Part shown: positions 35,914 through 44,367 of the stretch, piece after piece
Layout of the letters: every line of letters starts with the position of its first letter
Numbering within the stretch: the first letter of the stretch is position 1
Assembly (NCBI GenBank): GCA_016218545.1
Contig: JACRDQ010000032.1
Location: 62,001-126,000 of the forward strand
Source: Elusimicrobiota bacterium
GTDB taxonomy: Bacteria > Elusimicrobiota > Elusimicrobia > UBA1565 > UBA9628
Direction of reading: 5' to 3'
Length of the DNA stretch: 64,000 nt
Position numbers and translations under genes: made by a program
Notes under the pieces: generated by a model
What the model saw: only the letters and a program-made list of their open reading frames with translations
Told to the model about the DNA's origin: nothing
Database searches by the model: none

Positions 35914-37232
35914 CGACGGCTGAGACGGGCTTGCGCGTCCCATTGATGGATATGGTCCTCTGCCTCTCGCACGCCGTGGACCTGGTCTCCACCTCCGTGG
36001 CGGACCACCACAAGCGCGTCGCCTTCGCGGCGGTCAGGCTGGCGGAAGCCTTCGGGCTCACGCCGCAGGAGCGGCTCGACGTGCTGGCCGCAGCCGCCCT
36101 CCACGATATCGGGGCCCTCTCCCTCAAGGAGCGGCTCGACACCCTGGAGTTCGAGCTGGACCGGCCGCATGAGCACGGCGCCTCGGGGCACCTCCTCCTG
36201 CGCGGGTTCGCTCCGTTCGCGCCGGCCGCGGAGCTCATCCGCTGCCACCACGTGCCCTGGGAGCGGGGCAAGGGCATGGAGTTCCGGGGAAGGCCCGTCC
36301 CGATCGGAAGCCACGTCCTGCACCTGGCGGACCGGATCGACGTGCTCGCCGCGGGCAAGGGCGACGTCCTGGCCGCGGCCCCGGAGATCGTCCGGCGCAT
36401 CCGGGCCCAGGCCCCCGACCGCTTCGTCCCGGGGCTGGTGGAGGTCTTCTGCGAGGAGGCCCGCAAGGAGGCCTTCTGGCTCGACTTGACCTCGCCCTCC
36501 ATCGACCGGGCCCTGGCCGCGGCCGGGGGGGAGTGCGACCTGTATCTGGGACCCGCGGCGCTCCTGGACCTCTCCAGGCTCTTCGGCAGGATCGTGGACT
36601 TCCGCTGCCGGTTCACCGCCGTGCACTCCAGCTGCGTGGCGGCCACGGCGCGGGCCCTGGCAGGACCGTCCGGGTTCTCCGAGGACGCTCGCCACCTGCT
36701 GCACGTGGCCGGGCACCTGCACGACCTGGGCAAGCTCGCCGTGTCGGCGGAGATTCTGGGGAACACCAAGCCCCTGTCGGAGGAGCAATGGAGGGTCATC
36801 AGGCGGCACCCCTTCCAGACCTTCCGCATCCTCGAGCGGATCAAGGGCCTGGAGGAGGTGGCCTCCTGGGCCTCGCAGCACCACGAGCGCCTCGACGGCG
36901 GGGGCTACCCGTTCCATTGCCGAAGCAAGGAGCTCTCCCTGGGCTCGCGCATCGTGGCCGTGGCCGACGTCTTCTCCGCGATGAAGGAGGACCGGTCCTA
37001 TCGGCCCGCGCTGAAGGACCCTGAAGCGCTCAAGGTCCTTGCCGAGCAGGGGCGGGCCGGCCTGCTCGACGGCGAGGTGGTGGCGCTCCTGAGGGAGCGG
37101 CATCAGGACGTGGAGGCCGCCCGCCGCCAAGCCCGGGACGCGGCCCGCAAGGAGTACGACCGCTTCTCGCTGGAGCGCGCCGGAACGGTCGGCGCAGGCT
37201 CAAGGCCGGTACAAGGAGGATCGCATGACTGA
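35910..37232 (+). CDS. Tandem HD / HD-GYP phosphodiesterase-like protein
   Basis: The 440-residue soluble protein has two HD modules. The first (about 20-150) has HHKRV, LHDIG and HHVPWERG but not a GYP motif. The second (about 230-405) has HSSCVA, HLHDLGKL, and HHERLDGGGYPF with FSAM, the complete HD-GYP signature. The second should hydrolyse cyclic di-GMP or a related dinucleotide. Its ATG overlaps the stop of the small Cys-rich protein. The next gene begins inside its last codons. A cyclic nucleotide enzyme in a string with a cNMP-binding protein suggests a shared signal. Confidence 0.85.
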   Translation: MTTAETGLRVPLMDMVLCLSHAVDLVSTSVADHHKRVAFAAVRLAEAFGLTPQERLDVLAAAALHDIGALSLKERLDTLEFELDRPHEHGASGHLLLRGFAPFAPAAELIRCHHVPWERGKGMEFRGRPVPIGSHVLHLADRIDVLAAGKGDVLAAAPEIVRRIRAQAPDRFVPGLVEVFCEEARKEAFWLDLTSPSIDRALAAAGGECDLYLGPAALLDLSRLFGRIVDFRCRFTAVHSSCVAATARALAGPSGFSEDARHLLHVAGHLHDLGKLAVSAEILGNTKPLSEEQWRVIRRHPFQTFRILERIKGLEEVASWASQHHERLDGGGYPFHCRSKELSLGSRIVAVADVFSAMKEDRSYRPALKDPEALKVLAEQGRAGLLDGEVVALLRERHQDVEAARRQARDAARKEYDRFSLERAGTVGAGSRPVQGGSHD

Positions 37233-37689
37233 CAACGTGACGGAGAGACTCAAGAGGATCCTGCGCTTCGCCATGGACAACGAGAGGCTCTCGACCGAGC
37301 TCTATCGGGGCTTGGCCAAGAGCAACGCCAAGCCGCGCCTGGCCCGGCTGTGCATGCGGCTGGCCTGCGAGGAGGAGGAGCATCTGGCCAAGCTCTCCGT
37401 CTTCCTGGCCAGCCCCATGCCCGCGCTCCCGGACCCGGCCGCGCTGCGCCGGATCGAGGGCGAGGACTGCTCCGCCCCGGACGGGGATCCGCGGTCCCTG
37501 GACGCCGTGGGCCTGCTCCGCTTCGCCCTGGCCAAGGAGGCCGCGGCCCATCAGCTCTACACGGACCTCGCCGAGGCTTCGCGCGAGCCCTCGGTGAAGA
37601 AGCTCTTCACCAGCCTGGCGGAACAGGAGGGGGCGCATCGGGACCGCTTCGAGCTCGAGCTCGAGCGCCTCTCAGGCCCGGAGAAATGA
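37225..37689 (+). CDS. Ferritin-like (rubrerythrin-type) di-iron protein
   Basis: The 154-residue protein is a four-helix bundle with repeats of E...ExxH type. One half has NERLSTELYRGLA and CEEEEHLAKL; the second has KEAAAHQLYTDLAE and AEQEGAHRDRFE. These are the two ferritin-like pairs that bind a di-iron site. No rubredoxin domain is present. AAGGAGG sits 7 bp before the ATG. Likely roles are peroxide removal or iron handling in the cytoplasm. It overlaps both flanking genes. Confidence 0.8.
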   Translation: MTDNVTERLKRILRFAMDNERLSTELYRGLAKSNAKPRLARLCMRLACEEEEHLAKLSVFLASPMPALPDPAALRRIEGEDCSAPDGDPRSLDAVGLLRFALAKEAAAHQLYTDLAEASREPSVKKLFTSLAEQEGAHRDRFELELERLSGPEK

Positions 37690-38594
37690 TCCGCGGCGCG
37701 GTCGATTCCCGCCTCCTGGAGGCCGTCTGCGACGCGGTCGAAGAGGCCGTGGTGGCCACGGACCGGGACGGAAAGGTCCTGTTCGCCAATGCCCAGGCCT
37801 GCGCCTTGTCCGGCTGGAGGGTCGAGGAGCTGCTGGGCAAGCCCGTGGCCGCGACCCTGTGCCGGCCTTTCAGGGAGAGAGGCCGGTCCCTGGTGTCCGC
37901 CGTGGCCGGGGCGGCCAAGAACGGGAGCAGGGGCCTCTTGATCGAGGGGGTCTTCGGCCGGAGGTCAGGGGACCGCTTCCCGGTGGAATGCTCGGTCTCC
38001 GCCCTGCGCATGGAGGGCGGGCCGGACGGCGCGGTCCTGGTCTTCACGGACATCTCGGAGAAGGTCCGGCTGAGGGAGCAGTATCTCCGGGCGCAGAGGA
38101 TGGAGGCTCTGACCGGCGCGGCCGTGCCCTCGGAACGGCCGGCCGGCCTGCTGGAGCGCCGGCCGGTGGAGCCCAAGGACGTCGAGTGGCTCACCCAGGG
38201 CATGCGCAACGTGGGGTTCCTCTCGACGCTCGGCCGGGCCCAACTGGGCAAGGTGCTCACCTGCATGTCCCTGCTCCGCTACGACCATTCCTCCCCCATC
38301 ATCCGCGAGGGAGACCGGGGCGACGCCCTGTACCTGATCCGCAGCGGGAGCGTCTCGGTCACCAAGGCCGGCTGGCTCGAGGCCGTGGCCGTGCTGAGGG
38401 AAGGGGAGTTCGTGGGGGAGATGAGCCTGCTCTTCGACGGCCCGCGCCTGGCCACGGTCACGGCGCTCGAGGTCACCGAGGTCTACCGGCTCTCGGCCGA
38501 GGACTTCAAGAGCATCCTGGGACGCATCCCGGAACTGGTCCAGACCCTCAAGAGGCTGGCGGACGCCCGCCTGCGCCAACTGGCCCGGTCCTGA
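37686..38594 (+). CDS. PAS plus cyclic-nucleotide-binding (Crp-type) protein
   Basis: The 302-residue protein has an N-terminal PAS domain (about 8-125; VVATDRDGKVLFANAQA, VFTDISEK), a linker with coiled-coil character, and a cNMP-binding barrel (about 165-290; IREGDRGDALYLIRSGSV, REGEFVGEMSLLFDGPRLATV). It has no helix-turn-helix or kinase part, so it is a pure sensor or adaptor. It starts in ATGA overlap with the ferritin-like gene and ends just before the inverted-repeat element. Possible ligands are cAMP, cGMP or cyclic di-GMP. Confidence 0.8.
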   Translation: MIRGAVDSRLLEAVCDAVEEAVVATDRDGKVLFANAQACALSGWRVEELLGKPVAATLCRPFRERGRSLVSAVAGAAKNGSRGLLIEGVFGRRSGDRFPVECSVSALRMEGGPDGAVLVFTDISEKVRLREQYLRAQRMEALTGAAVPSERPAGLLERRPVEPKDVEWLTQGMRNVGFLSTLGRAQLGKVLTCMSLLRYDHSSPIIREGDRGDALYLIRSGSVSVTKAGWLEAVAVLREGEFVGEMSLLFDGPRLATVTALEVTEVYRLSAEDFKSILGRIPELVQTLKRLADARLRQLARS

Positions 38595-38598
38595 GCCA

Positions 38599-38822
38599 GC
38601 CCCTAGGAGTGTGTCCGAGTCATAGCATGCGCTTGCGCCGCTCGCCGTCGGAGCGAGCCGAGGCGTGGGGAGCGGCGATAGCCGAGGGGAAACCCGGTCC
38701 TGGCCGTCTGCTGCGTTGCTCCTCCCTCGCATGCCACGGCATGCTCGGTTGTCGCGCCTTGCAGCCGGCGCAGACTCGGGTTTCGCAGGCGCATGCTATG
38801 ACTCGGACACACTCCTAGGGGC
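38599..38822. repeat. 224-bp element with 34-bp perfect terminal inverted repeats
   Basis: Bases 38599-38632 are the exact reverse complement of 38789-38822 (core CTAGGAGTGTGTCCGAGTC); with one mismatch the arms reach about 39 bp. Between them lie about 146 bp without a convincing gene. A 17-bp relative of the tip (one mismatch) occurs at 63799-63815. The element lies between convergent genes and its right end supplies the last codons and stop of the kinase at 38796. It looks like a miniature mobile element or a dispersed palindromic repeat. Confidence 0.7.
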
Positions 38823-40277
38823 CAGGGGCAGGCTGAAGGAGAAGACCGCGCCCTTGCCGTGCGGGCTCTCCACCCAGACGCGGCCGTCCATGGCGTCGAG
38901 GAGGCGCTTGACGATGACCAGGCCCAGGCCCGTGCCCTCGGGCTTGTGCTCCCGCGCGGCCGGGGTCCGGTAGTAGGACTGGAAGAGGCGCGGCAGGTCC
39001 TCGGGGGCGATGCCGATGCCGCTGTCGCGGATGAAGACGATGGCGCGGCCGTCCTCCCGCCGCGAGCCGAGCTCGATGCGGCCGCGGGGGCGGGAGTACT
39101 GGACGGCGTTGTGGACGAGGTTCTCCAGGATCATCCGCAGGCTCCGTTGGTCGGCCAGGACCCTCAGGGAGGGATCGAGGCCCTCGGCGTCGAGCATCAG
39201 CTTCTTCTTCGACATGACTGGGATGAGGTCCGAGACCACCTCCCGGACCGCGGCGCAGAGGTCCGCGGCCGCGATCCTGGGCTTCTCCTCGGGCAGGCCG
39301 ATGACCGAGAGCCTCAGGAGGTCCTCGATGAGCTGGGAGAGGTTGTCCGTGTAGCGCTCCACGATGCTCAGGAACTCCTCCAGGCTCTTCCCGCTCTTGA
39401 GGTCCGAGCGCTTGAAGGTCTCGGTATAGCCCTGGAGCACCGCGATGGGGGTGCGGAACTGGTGCGACATCTGGGAGATGAACTCCCGCTGGAGCGCCTC
39501 GGAGCGGGCCAGCCGCTCGAGCTCCTCGGCCCGCTTGCGCTCGGTGAGGTCGTGGCAGCAGACGCAGCGGTATAGGACCCGGCCCTGGGCGTCCTTGAAC
39601 ACGGTGACGTCCTCGAGCACGGGCAGGGCCCGGCCGTCCTTGAGCTTGTGGGCGGACTCGAAGACGTGGTGGCCCCTCTCGGCCGCCAGGCGCCGGTGCT
39701 CGGCCGCCGCGGGGACCGACTCCGGGCAGAGCAGGCTCTCCATGGGCCGGCCTTCCAGCTCGTCCTGGGTGAACCCGTGCATGCGGGCGAAGGCGAGGTT
39801 CATGGACTCCACGGTGAGCCCCGAGGCGTCCGTCACGGCGGCGCCCCAGCCCGCGTGGAGGAAGATCTGCTCCCACTTGTGGAGGGTCTCCTCCATGCGC
39901 TTGCGGTCCACGGCGCGGTCCACGGCCTGGCCCAGGGCCGGGCCCGCCAGGGTCCCCTTGATGATGTAGTCCTGGGCTCCGGCCTTGACCGCGGCCGCGG
40001 CCGTGGTGGCGTCGTTGTTCCCCGTCATGACCAGCACGGCCAGGTCCGGGTGACGGCGCCGCAGGGCCGCCAGCCCCTCGAGGCCCTGCACGTCCGGGAG
40101 CGAGAGGTCGAGGAGCGCCGCGTCCGGGTGGGAGGTCTCCAGCCACGCCATGGCGCCGGAAAGGCGGTCCTCCGTGCGGATCTCGAAGGGGGTCGGGGCC
40201 TCCTTGAGGAGCTCCTGGATGAGCCTGGAGTCGCCGGGATTGTCCTCGATGAGGAGCAGGCGCAGGGGCTTAGACAC
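38796..40277 (-). CDS. Receiver-PAS-histidine kinase
   Basis: The 493-residue protein has an N-terminal receiver (IEDNPGD, Asp in LLDLSLPDV, Lys in IIKGT), a PAS domain (about 135-250, LCPESVP, CVCCHDLTERK), HisKA with His272 in SQMSHQFRTPIA, and HATPase motifs NLVHNAVQYS, DSGIGIA and GTGLGLVIVKRLL. It starts at a GTG overlapping the end of the upstream regulator gene by 8 bp. The frame runs into the right arm of the inverted-repeat element, so the last residues (PRSVSES) and the stop are encoded by that repeat. Confidence 0.88.
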   Translation of the reverse strand: MSKPLRLLLIEDNPGDSRLIQELLKEAPTPFEIRTEDRLSGAMAWLETSHPDAALLDLSLPDVQGLEGLAALRRRHPDLAVLVMTGNNDATTAAAAVKAGAQDYIIKGTLAGPALGQAVDRAVDRKRMEETLHKWEQIFLHAGWGAAVTDASGLTVESMNLAFARMHGFTQDELEGRPMESLLCPESVPAAAEHRRLAAERGHHVFESAHKLKDGRALPVLEDVTVFKDAQGRVLYRCVCCHDLTERKRAEELERLARSEALQREFISQMSHQFRTPIAVLQGYTETFKRSDLKSGKSLEEFLSIVERYTDNLSQLIEDLLRLSVIGLPEEKPRIAAADLCAAVREVVSDLIPVMSKKKLMLDAEGLDPSLRVLADQRSLRMILENLVHNAVQYSRPRGRIELGSRREDGRAIVFIRDSGIGIAPEDLPRLFQSYYRTPAAREHKPEGTGLGLVIVKRLLDAMDGRVWVESPHGKGAVFSFSLPLAPRSVSES

Positions 40278-40719
40278 GGGCCCCTCCGGGGAGGCGCGCG
40301 ACCGTCAGCCAGAAGTCCTCGATCTTGCGGATGAGCTCGACGAAGCGCTCGTAGTCCATGGGCTTGTTGATGTAGCAGTTCCCGTGCAGGTCGTAGACGC
40401 GGGAGACGTCGGCGTCGTGCTGGGAGGTGCTCAGGATGACCACCGGGATCGCCTTGAGGTCCGGATCCATCTTGAGCTCCGCCAGGAGCTCCCTGCCGTC
40501 CATGCCGGGCAGGTTGAGGTCGAGCAGGATGAGGTCCGGCCTCAGGCGCGCGGCCGCTCCGCCATCCCGCAACAGGGCGAGGGCCTCCTCGCCGGTCCCG
40601 GCGACCACCACCTGGGTGCGGCGGCCGTTCTCGCGCAGGGCCTCCTGCGCCAGGCGCACGTCGCCCGGGCTGTCCTCCACCAGCAGGATGGTCTGCGAGG
40701 CGTCATCGCGCTGAGTCAT
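40270..40719 (-). CDS. Rcp1-like response regulator
   Basis: The 149-residue single receiver has VEDSPGD, the phospho-acceptor Asp67 in LILLDLNLPGMDG, the Thr/Ser of ILSTSQHD and the Lys of INKPMD. This spacing, with a longer loop before the Lys, is typical of the Rcp1/CheY-like regulators paired with PAS or phytochrome kinases. Its stop overlaps the kinase start. AGCGGAA precedes the ATG. The 175 bp upstream hold no clear tandem box. Confidence 0.85.
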   Translation of the reverse strand: MTQRDDASQTILLVEDSPGDVRLAQEALRENGRRTQVVVAGTGEEALALLRDGGAAARLRPDLILLDLNLPGMDGRELLAELKMDPDLKAIPVVILSTSQHDADVSRVYDLHGNCYINKPMDYERFVELIRKIEDFWLTVARLPGGARV

Positions 40720-40894
40720 TTCCGCTACTCGATTCTTCGGGCCATCAAAGGCAATGATTGTCGCTGATGCGGCGGAAGGTTGGAGTGTGCGCTAGGCATG
40801 ATTCCCGGGGGGAAGGTCAGCCCTCCTGCTTCTGTTTGGGCCACAGATTGGATGCCGACATGATTCGGATTTGGCGTCGGACGGACAACATTCG

Positions 40895-41293
40895 TCATGG
40901 GTACAGGTCGAAGTTGACTTCGACTCCCAATTCATGGAGTCGACCTAGGGTCTCCAGTGAAAGGACGAATCCCTGGTTCCCACCGCCAGAGAACATCCCG
41001 ATGAAAATGTCTTGGCGACAGCCATTCTTCCGTATAGCGGCCAAGGCCTTCTTGTGTGCGGCTAATTCCCCTAACAGGGCCTCAAGGTGCTCCGCCAGCG
41101 TCCGATCCTCACTCAACTCAGAGCTTAAGCACCATAGCCCCTCATTGAATGGAGCGTATTTTCTGGCGGTCGAAGCAGGCCGCGCATCGCCTTTGCGGTG
41201 AGCTTCGCTGGGTTGGAGTTTCAAGATGCGGGACACGGCGTCCGGGTCGAGTTCAGCCCCCATGATTCTGAAGCTTACGGCAAATCTAGGCAT
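40895..41293 (-). CDS. DUF4279-family protein, candidate immunity protein
   Basis: The 132-residue cytoplasmic protein matches the DUF4279 pattern: FAVSFRIMGAELDPDAV, a PSEAHRKGD motif, the alternating AEHLEALLGELAAHKKAL helix, and IFIGMFSGGGNQGFVL near the end. DUF4279 members often sit next to polymorphic toxins as likely immunity proteins. Here the ATG is 8 bp after the toxin-like gene's stop, with GAGAGG before it. Base composition is lower in GC than the surroundings, as for the upstream gene. No direct proof of immunity function. Confidence 0.7.
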   Translation of the reverse strand: MPRFAVSFRIMGAELDPDAVSRILKLQPSEAHRKGDARPASTARKYAPFNEGLWCLSSELSEDRTLAEHLEALLGELAAHKKALAAIRKNGCRQDIFIGMFSGGGNQGFVLSLETLGRLHELGVEVNFDLYP

Positions 41294-41301
41294 AAACCTC
41301 T

Positions 41302-42780
41302 CTATTCAAACAGATTGCCGATAACCTCGCCAGTTTCGGGCGAGATGATATCACCGCTCTTGGTATCGAATTCAACATTCGCGCCCCCCTTTCGGCCAGC
41401 AGATCTCTTGGCTTTGTGCAGGGCATTGCTCGCTCTGTGTTCGTCAATCTTCAACCGCCTGACAGCGTTTTTAAAATCCCGGGTCGTGTGGCGTTTGATT
41501 TTCTGTGTGCCGTCGTTCGGTTGCCCTTCAGACGTCCTGCTAGAATCCTTGCCGCCGCCCTCCATAAGCAATGCGGACACGGCACCCACAGCCGCTCCGG
41601 TCCTGGCCCACCAAGCCTCGATGGTAGGCGTCGGCAGGACCTTCGCGGTCGCTCGACCCAACGTGGCCGCCCCGCCGCTGCCAGCCACAATCTCAGTCCC
41701 TGCCGCAACTCCGCCGCCAGCCGCAATGATCGGGCCGCCGACGCGGATGATGATTGCTAGCGCCACGATCGCCGCGGTCGCGCTCGCGATAGGATGGTCC
41801 TGGACGAAAGTCTTGGCGCCGGCCACGTAGCGGTCAGCAATGTCGAGGATGCCTTTTTGAGAAGGCGTCGTCTCTTTCACCTGTGGGGCAGGCACTTCTG
41901 TTGCCAGGCGCGTAGCTGAAGCCAAGGCGACCGAAGGCTCCACGGAAGAGTCTTCTGGACTGACGCTCTTTCTGGCGCGATAGACGCCATAACCGACGAA
42001 TGCCAGGCCGAGCACCGCCATTGCCAGCGGCAAGGGCGGCAGACTGTTGGGCTTTTCAGACGCTGCCCCAGAATCGGCCTTGACCGACGAAGGGACAACG
42101 ATGGGATTACGCTTGCCTTGGACAACAGGTTTGATCGTTTGCTCGAAATCCAGATGCTTGGTCAATGCCTCTTGAGCATCCGCTGGGCTCGCAGAAGGAC
42201 GCGACGAGACGCCGTGCTTCTCCTTGCCAGTCGCGCTCCTCCCCACCGAAAGGTTGTAGATTGCGTTGGCACCCGGGTCATCCCGATTCCTCTTCAAGGC
42301 TTCCTCCGCGACCTTGGTGGCGGAAGGATAGTCTCCCATCCGGAAGAACGCTTCTGCGGCAAGGGTCGGGGCTGCCGGGCTGCCTGGGTCGAGCAGCTCC
42401 AATCGGGCGGCAACACGGAAGACGTCCTGCCCACGATCTGGCTCTTGCTCGTCCAACATGAGATAGCCCCTGGCGATCTGCGCAAGCTCGTCAGGCGTCC
42501 TGGCCTTGGCTTCCAGCCCCGCAAGCCCCGCTCGCGCGGCTTGGCGCTGCTCCGGAGACATGGACTGGGCAAGTTGCTCAAGAGTCGGGGCTTCTTTGAA
42601 TTGCGCAAGCTGCTCTTTGTTGTACTGCGATCGGAAGACTTTCTTCAGGAGGGGCTGCTCGACGGGTCGAGGGGGGTGCTGCCAGGATTCCTGGTTCTGG
42701 CCTGAGGCAGGATGAGGCTCAGCGCCGCAGATCGGAGTACCGACGGAAAAAATCGAAAAGATTGCCGCGAAGCGAAGCAT
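41302..42780 (-). CDS. Exported polymorphic-toxin-like protein
   Basis: The 492-residue protein starts MLRFAAIFSIFSVG (signal peptide). About residues 50-190 are helical with a TPR-like stretch (FFRMGDYPSATKVAEEALKR). Two hydrophobic stretches follow (LPLAMAVLGLAFVGYGVY; ATAAIVALAIIIRVGGPI with a Gly/Ala-rich tail), then a compact basic C-terminal domain of about 65 residues (FKNAVRRLKIDEH, GGANVEFDTKSGD, ETGEVIGNL). This layout and the ending look like a polymorphic toxin with a variable C-terminal effector domain; I cannot name its enzyme class. AGGTGG lies 6 bp before the ATG. GC content and codon use are unlike neighbours, suggesting transfer. Confidence 0.6.
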   Translation of the reverse strand: MLRFAAIFSIFSVGTPICGAEPHPASGQNQESWQHPPRPVEQPLLKKVFRSQYNKEQLAQFKEAPTLEQLAQSMSPEQRQAARAGLAGLEAKARTPDELAQIARGYLMLDEQEPDRGQDVFRVAARLELLDPGSPAAPTLAAEAFFRMGDYPSATKVAEEALKRNRDDPGANAIYNLSVGRSATGKEKHGVSSRPSASPADAQEALTKHLDFEQTIKPVVQGKRNPIVVPSSVKADSGAASEKPNSLPPLPLAMAVLGLAFVGYGVYRARKSVSPEDSSVEPSVALASATRLATEVPAPQVKETTPSQKGILDIADRYVAGAKTFVQDHPIASATAAIVALAIIIRVGGPIIAAGGGVAAGTEIVAGSGGAATLGRATAKVLPTPTIEAWWARTGAAVGAVSALLMEGGGKDSSRTSEGQPNDGTQKIKRHTTRDFKNAVRRLKIDEHRASNALHKAKRSAGRKGGANVEFDTKSGDIISPETGEVIGNLFE

Positions 42781-42798
42781 CGGATACCACCTGATTGA

Positions 42799-42827
42799 AG
42801 GGTAGCTCTGAAACCGGAAATTGTCAA
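42799..42827 (-). promoter_or_regulatory. Sigma-70-type promoter of the toxin/immunity pair
   Basis: On the minus strand TTGACA (42822-42827) and TACCCT (42799-42804) are separated by 17 bp, with a transcript start near 42792 and a short leader of about 12 nt containing AGGTGG. Confidence 0.6.
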
Positions 42828-43058
42828 TGCTATTCGAGCGAATCGACCAACTCTTTACCAATCGGGCCACGGAGACGGCTAGGCCCATGATGCTATTGCC
42901 CCGGCGTCGATTCTACCCATATCCGTCCCCCATGGCTCTCCACGATCCGCTGACGATAGATTCTAGCTTAGTGCCCCCGGGTCGGGTAAATAGGTAGATG
43001 TACGTCCCTGCCCGCTCCGATTCCGGGATTATTTGATATGATGGGTTTTGAGCTTCCT

Positions 43059-43748
43059 ATGCCCAGACCCTTGATTCTCATCGTGGAGGACCAGAAGGAC
43101 ATCCTGCGGCTCATCTGCGCCAACCTGGAGAAGGACGGCTTCCGGGCGCTCTCCACCTCCGACCCTGCCGAAGGCTTGGCGCTCGCCCTGCGCAGGAAGC
43201 CCGACCTCCTCGTCCTCGACGTCATGCTGCCCGGCATGGACGGCTTCGAGCTCTGCCGCAGGCTGCGCCAGACCAGCCAGGTCCCGGTCATCTTCCTGAC
43301 CGCCAAGGGCGGCGAGGTGGACCGCATCCTGGGCCTGCGCCTTGGAGCGGACGACTACATGGTCAAGCCCTTCTCCGTGGGCGAGCTCCTGGCCCGCATC
43401 CACGCGGTGCTGCGGCGCTCGGCCGCCAAGCCCGCGTCCGCGGCCCCTGGCCCGGTGCGGCTGGGCAAGCTCACCATGGACCCGGAGCGCCACGAGGTGA
43501 CCTCCGGCGGCAAGCCGGTGGCTCTCACGCCCAAGGAGTTCGCCCTGCTCGAGGCGCTCATCAAGGCCGACGGCAAGGTGCTCTCCCGGGAGGACCTCCT
43601 CGAGCACATCTGGGGCCACGACAAGTCTCTCGACCTCGACACCCGGACCGTGGACCAGCACCTCGCGCGCCTGCGCAAGAAGCTCGGCAGCGAGGGCCGG
43701 CGCATCGCCACGGTCACCAACCTCGGCTACCGCGTCAAGGCGCAGTAG
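43059..43748 (+). CDS. OmpR/PhoB-family response regulator
   Basis: The 229-residue regulator has a receiver (VEDQKD, Asp54 in VLDVMLPGMDG, TAKGG, Lys in MVKPFS) and a winged-helix output domain (LTPKEFALLEALI, REDLLEHIWG, RTVDQHLARLRKKLG, LGYRVKA). The ATG at 43059 is preferred because a TATGAT (43037-43042) just upstream may be the -10; an ATG at 43038 lies inside it. No kinase gene is directly adjacent. OmpR-family proteins bind 11-bp direct repeats, so this protein is one candidate reader of the tandem boxes in the window. Confidence 0.88.
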   Translation: MPRPLILIVEDQKDILRLICANLEKDGFRALSTSDPAEGLALALRRKPDLLVLDVMLPGMDGFELCRRLRQTSQVPVIFLTAKGGEVDRILGLRLGADDYMVKPFSVGELLARIHAVLRRSAAKPASAAPGPVRLGKLTMDPERHEVTSGGKPVALTPKEFALLEALIKADGKVLSREDLLEHIWGHDKSLDLDTRTVDQHLARLRKKLGSEGRRIATVTNLGYRVKAQ

Positions 43749-43759
43749 TCCGCGGTTCC

Positions 43760-43827
43760 GTCACATTTCCTTCATCCAAGGTTTGCACGGCCTCTATGGC
43801 TCACCCCCCGGGGGCAGGCGCTACAAT
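43760..43827 (+). promoter_or_regulatory. Promoter region of the second RsbT-like gene
   Basis: TACAAT (43822-43827) lies 9 bp before the ATG, suggesting a very short leader. GTCACA (43760-43765), 5 bp, TTCATC (43771-43776) is a partial match to the 11-bp tandem motif of the cytochrome operon. No clear -35 is present. Confidence 0.4.
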
Positions 43828-43836
43828 GATGGCACC

Positions 43837-44337
43837 ATGTATATCTGGAAGCTGTGGTCAGGAGAGCTCGTGCAGGAGCGGGAATTCGACGCCGCCCGGC
43901 AGGCTGTGGACCAGCCCGCGCCGCGGCGCCGCCAGGCGGGGACTGCCGGTCGGCCCGAGGGCTTGAGGGGCTCGGTCTCCATCGCCATCGAGAGCAGGGA
44001 GGACGCGCTCTGCGCCCAGCGCATGAGCCGCGACCTCGGCCTGTGCGCCGGGCTGAGGGCTTCGGAGCTCTTCAGGGCGCAGGTGGCCCTCACGGAGCTC
44101 ACGAACCACCTCATGCTCCACGCCGCGGGACGCAACCTCCTGGTCCTGCGCGCGGTCAAGACCGCCGAGGGCGGCTGCCTGGAGATGCAGGCGGAGGTCT
44201 ACCCCAGCGCCTGGTCCGAGGGCTCCCAGGCGGACTTCCCGGACCTGGGCGCGAACGTGGACGAGTGCCGGGTGACCCTGGGCGCGGACGGCAGGGACGT
44301 CCTGCTGGCCAGGCGTTGGGCGCAGCGTCTCAACTAG
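43837..44337 (+). CDS. Degenerate RsbT/SpoIIAB-like regulatory protein (second copy)
   Basis: The 166-residue protein has a variable N-terminus of about 45 residues (MYIWKLWSGELVQE), then a domain paralogous to the protein at 30166: SIAIESREDALCAQRMSRDLGL, here seen as shorter motifs SREDALCAQ and VALTELTNHLML. This copy keeps an Asn in the N-box (ELTNH), but no DxGxG or Gly-rich lid. It could bind a partner of a sigma-factor switch without kinase activity. It is followed by a hairpin and a PAS-only gene. Confidence 0.5.
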   Translation: MYIWKLWSGELVQEREFDAARQAVDQPAPRRRQAGTAGRPEGLRGSVSIAIESREDALCAQRMSRDLGLCAGLRASELFRAQVALTELTNHLMLHAAGRNLLVLRAVKTAEGGCLEMQAEVYPSAWSEGSQADFPDLGANVDECRVTLGADGRDVLLARRWAQRLN

Positions 44338-44338
44338 C

Positions 44339-44355
44339 GGCTCCGACTCGGAGCC
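44339..44355 (+). terminator. Short perfect hairpin between RsbT-like and PAS genes
   Basis: GGCTCCGA (44339-44346) and TCGGAGCC (44348-44355) are perfect complements around one base. There is no U-tract and the loop is very tight, so a terminator role is uncertain; it may be a protein-binding palindrome. Confidence 0.3.
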
Positions 44356-44367
44356 GAGCGAGGGACC

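Noticed and set aside
38603..38812. A 69-codon frame inside the inverted-repeat element
   Set aside because: It is made largely of the repeat arms, lacks a Shine-Dalgarno and has a similar frame on the other strand.
40738..40752. TTTGAT on the minus strand upstream of the regulator at 40270, as another tandem box
   Set aside because: The position 11 bp upstream reads CAATCA and the hexamer 10 bp downstream is ATCGAG, so neither the second half-site nor the -10 fits.
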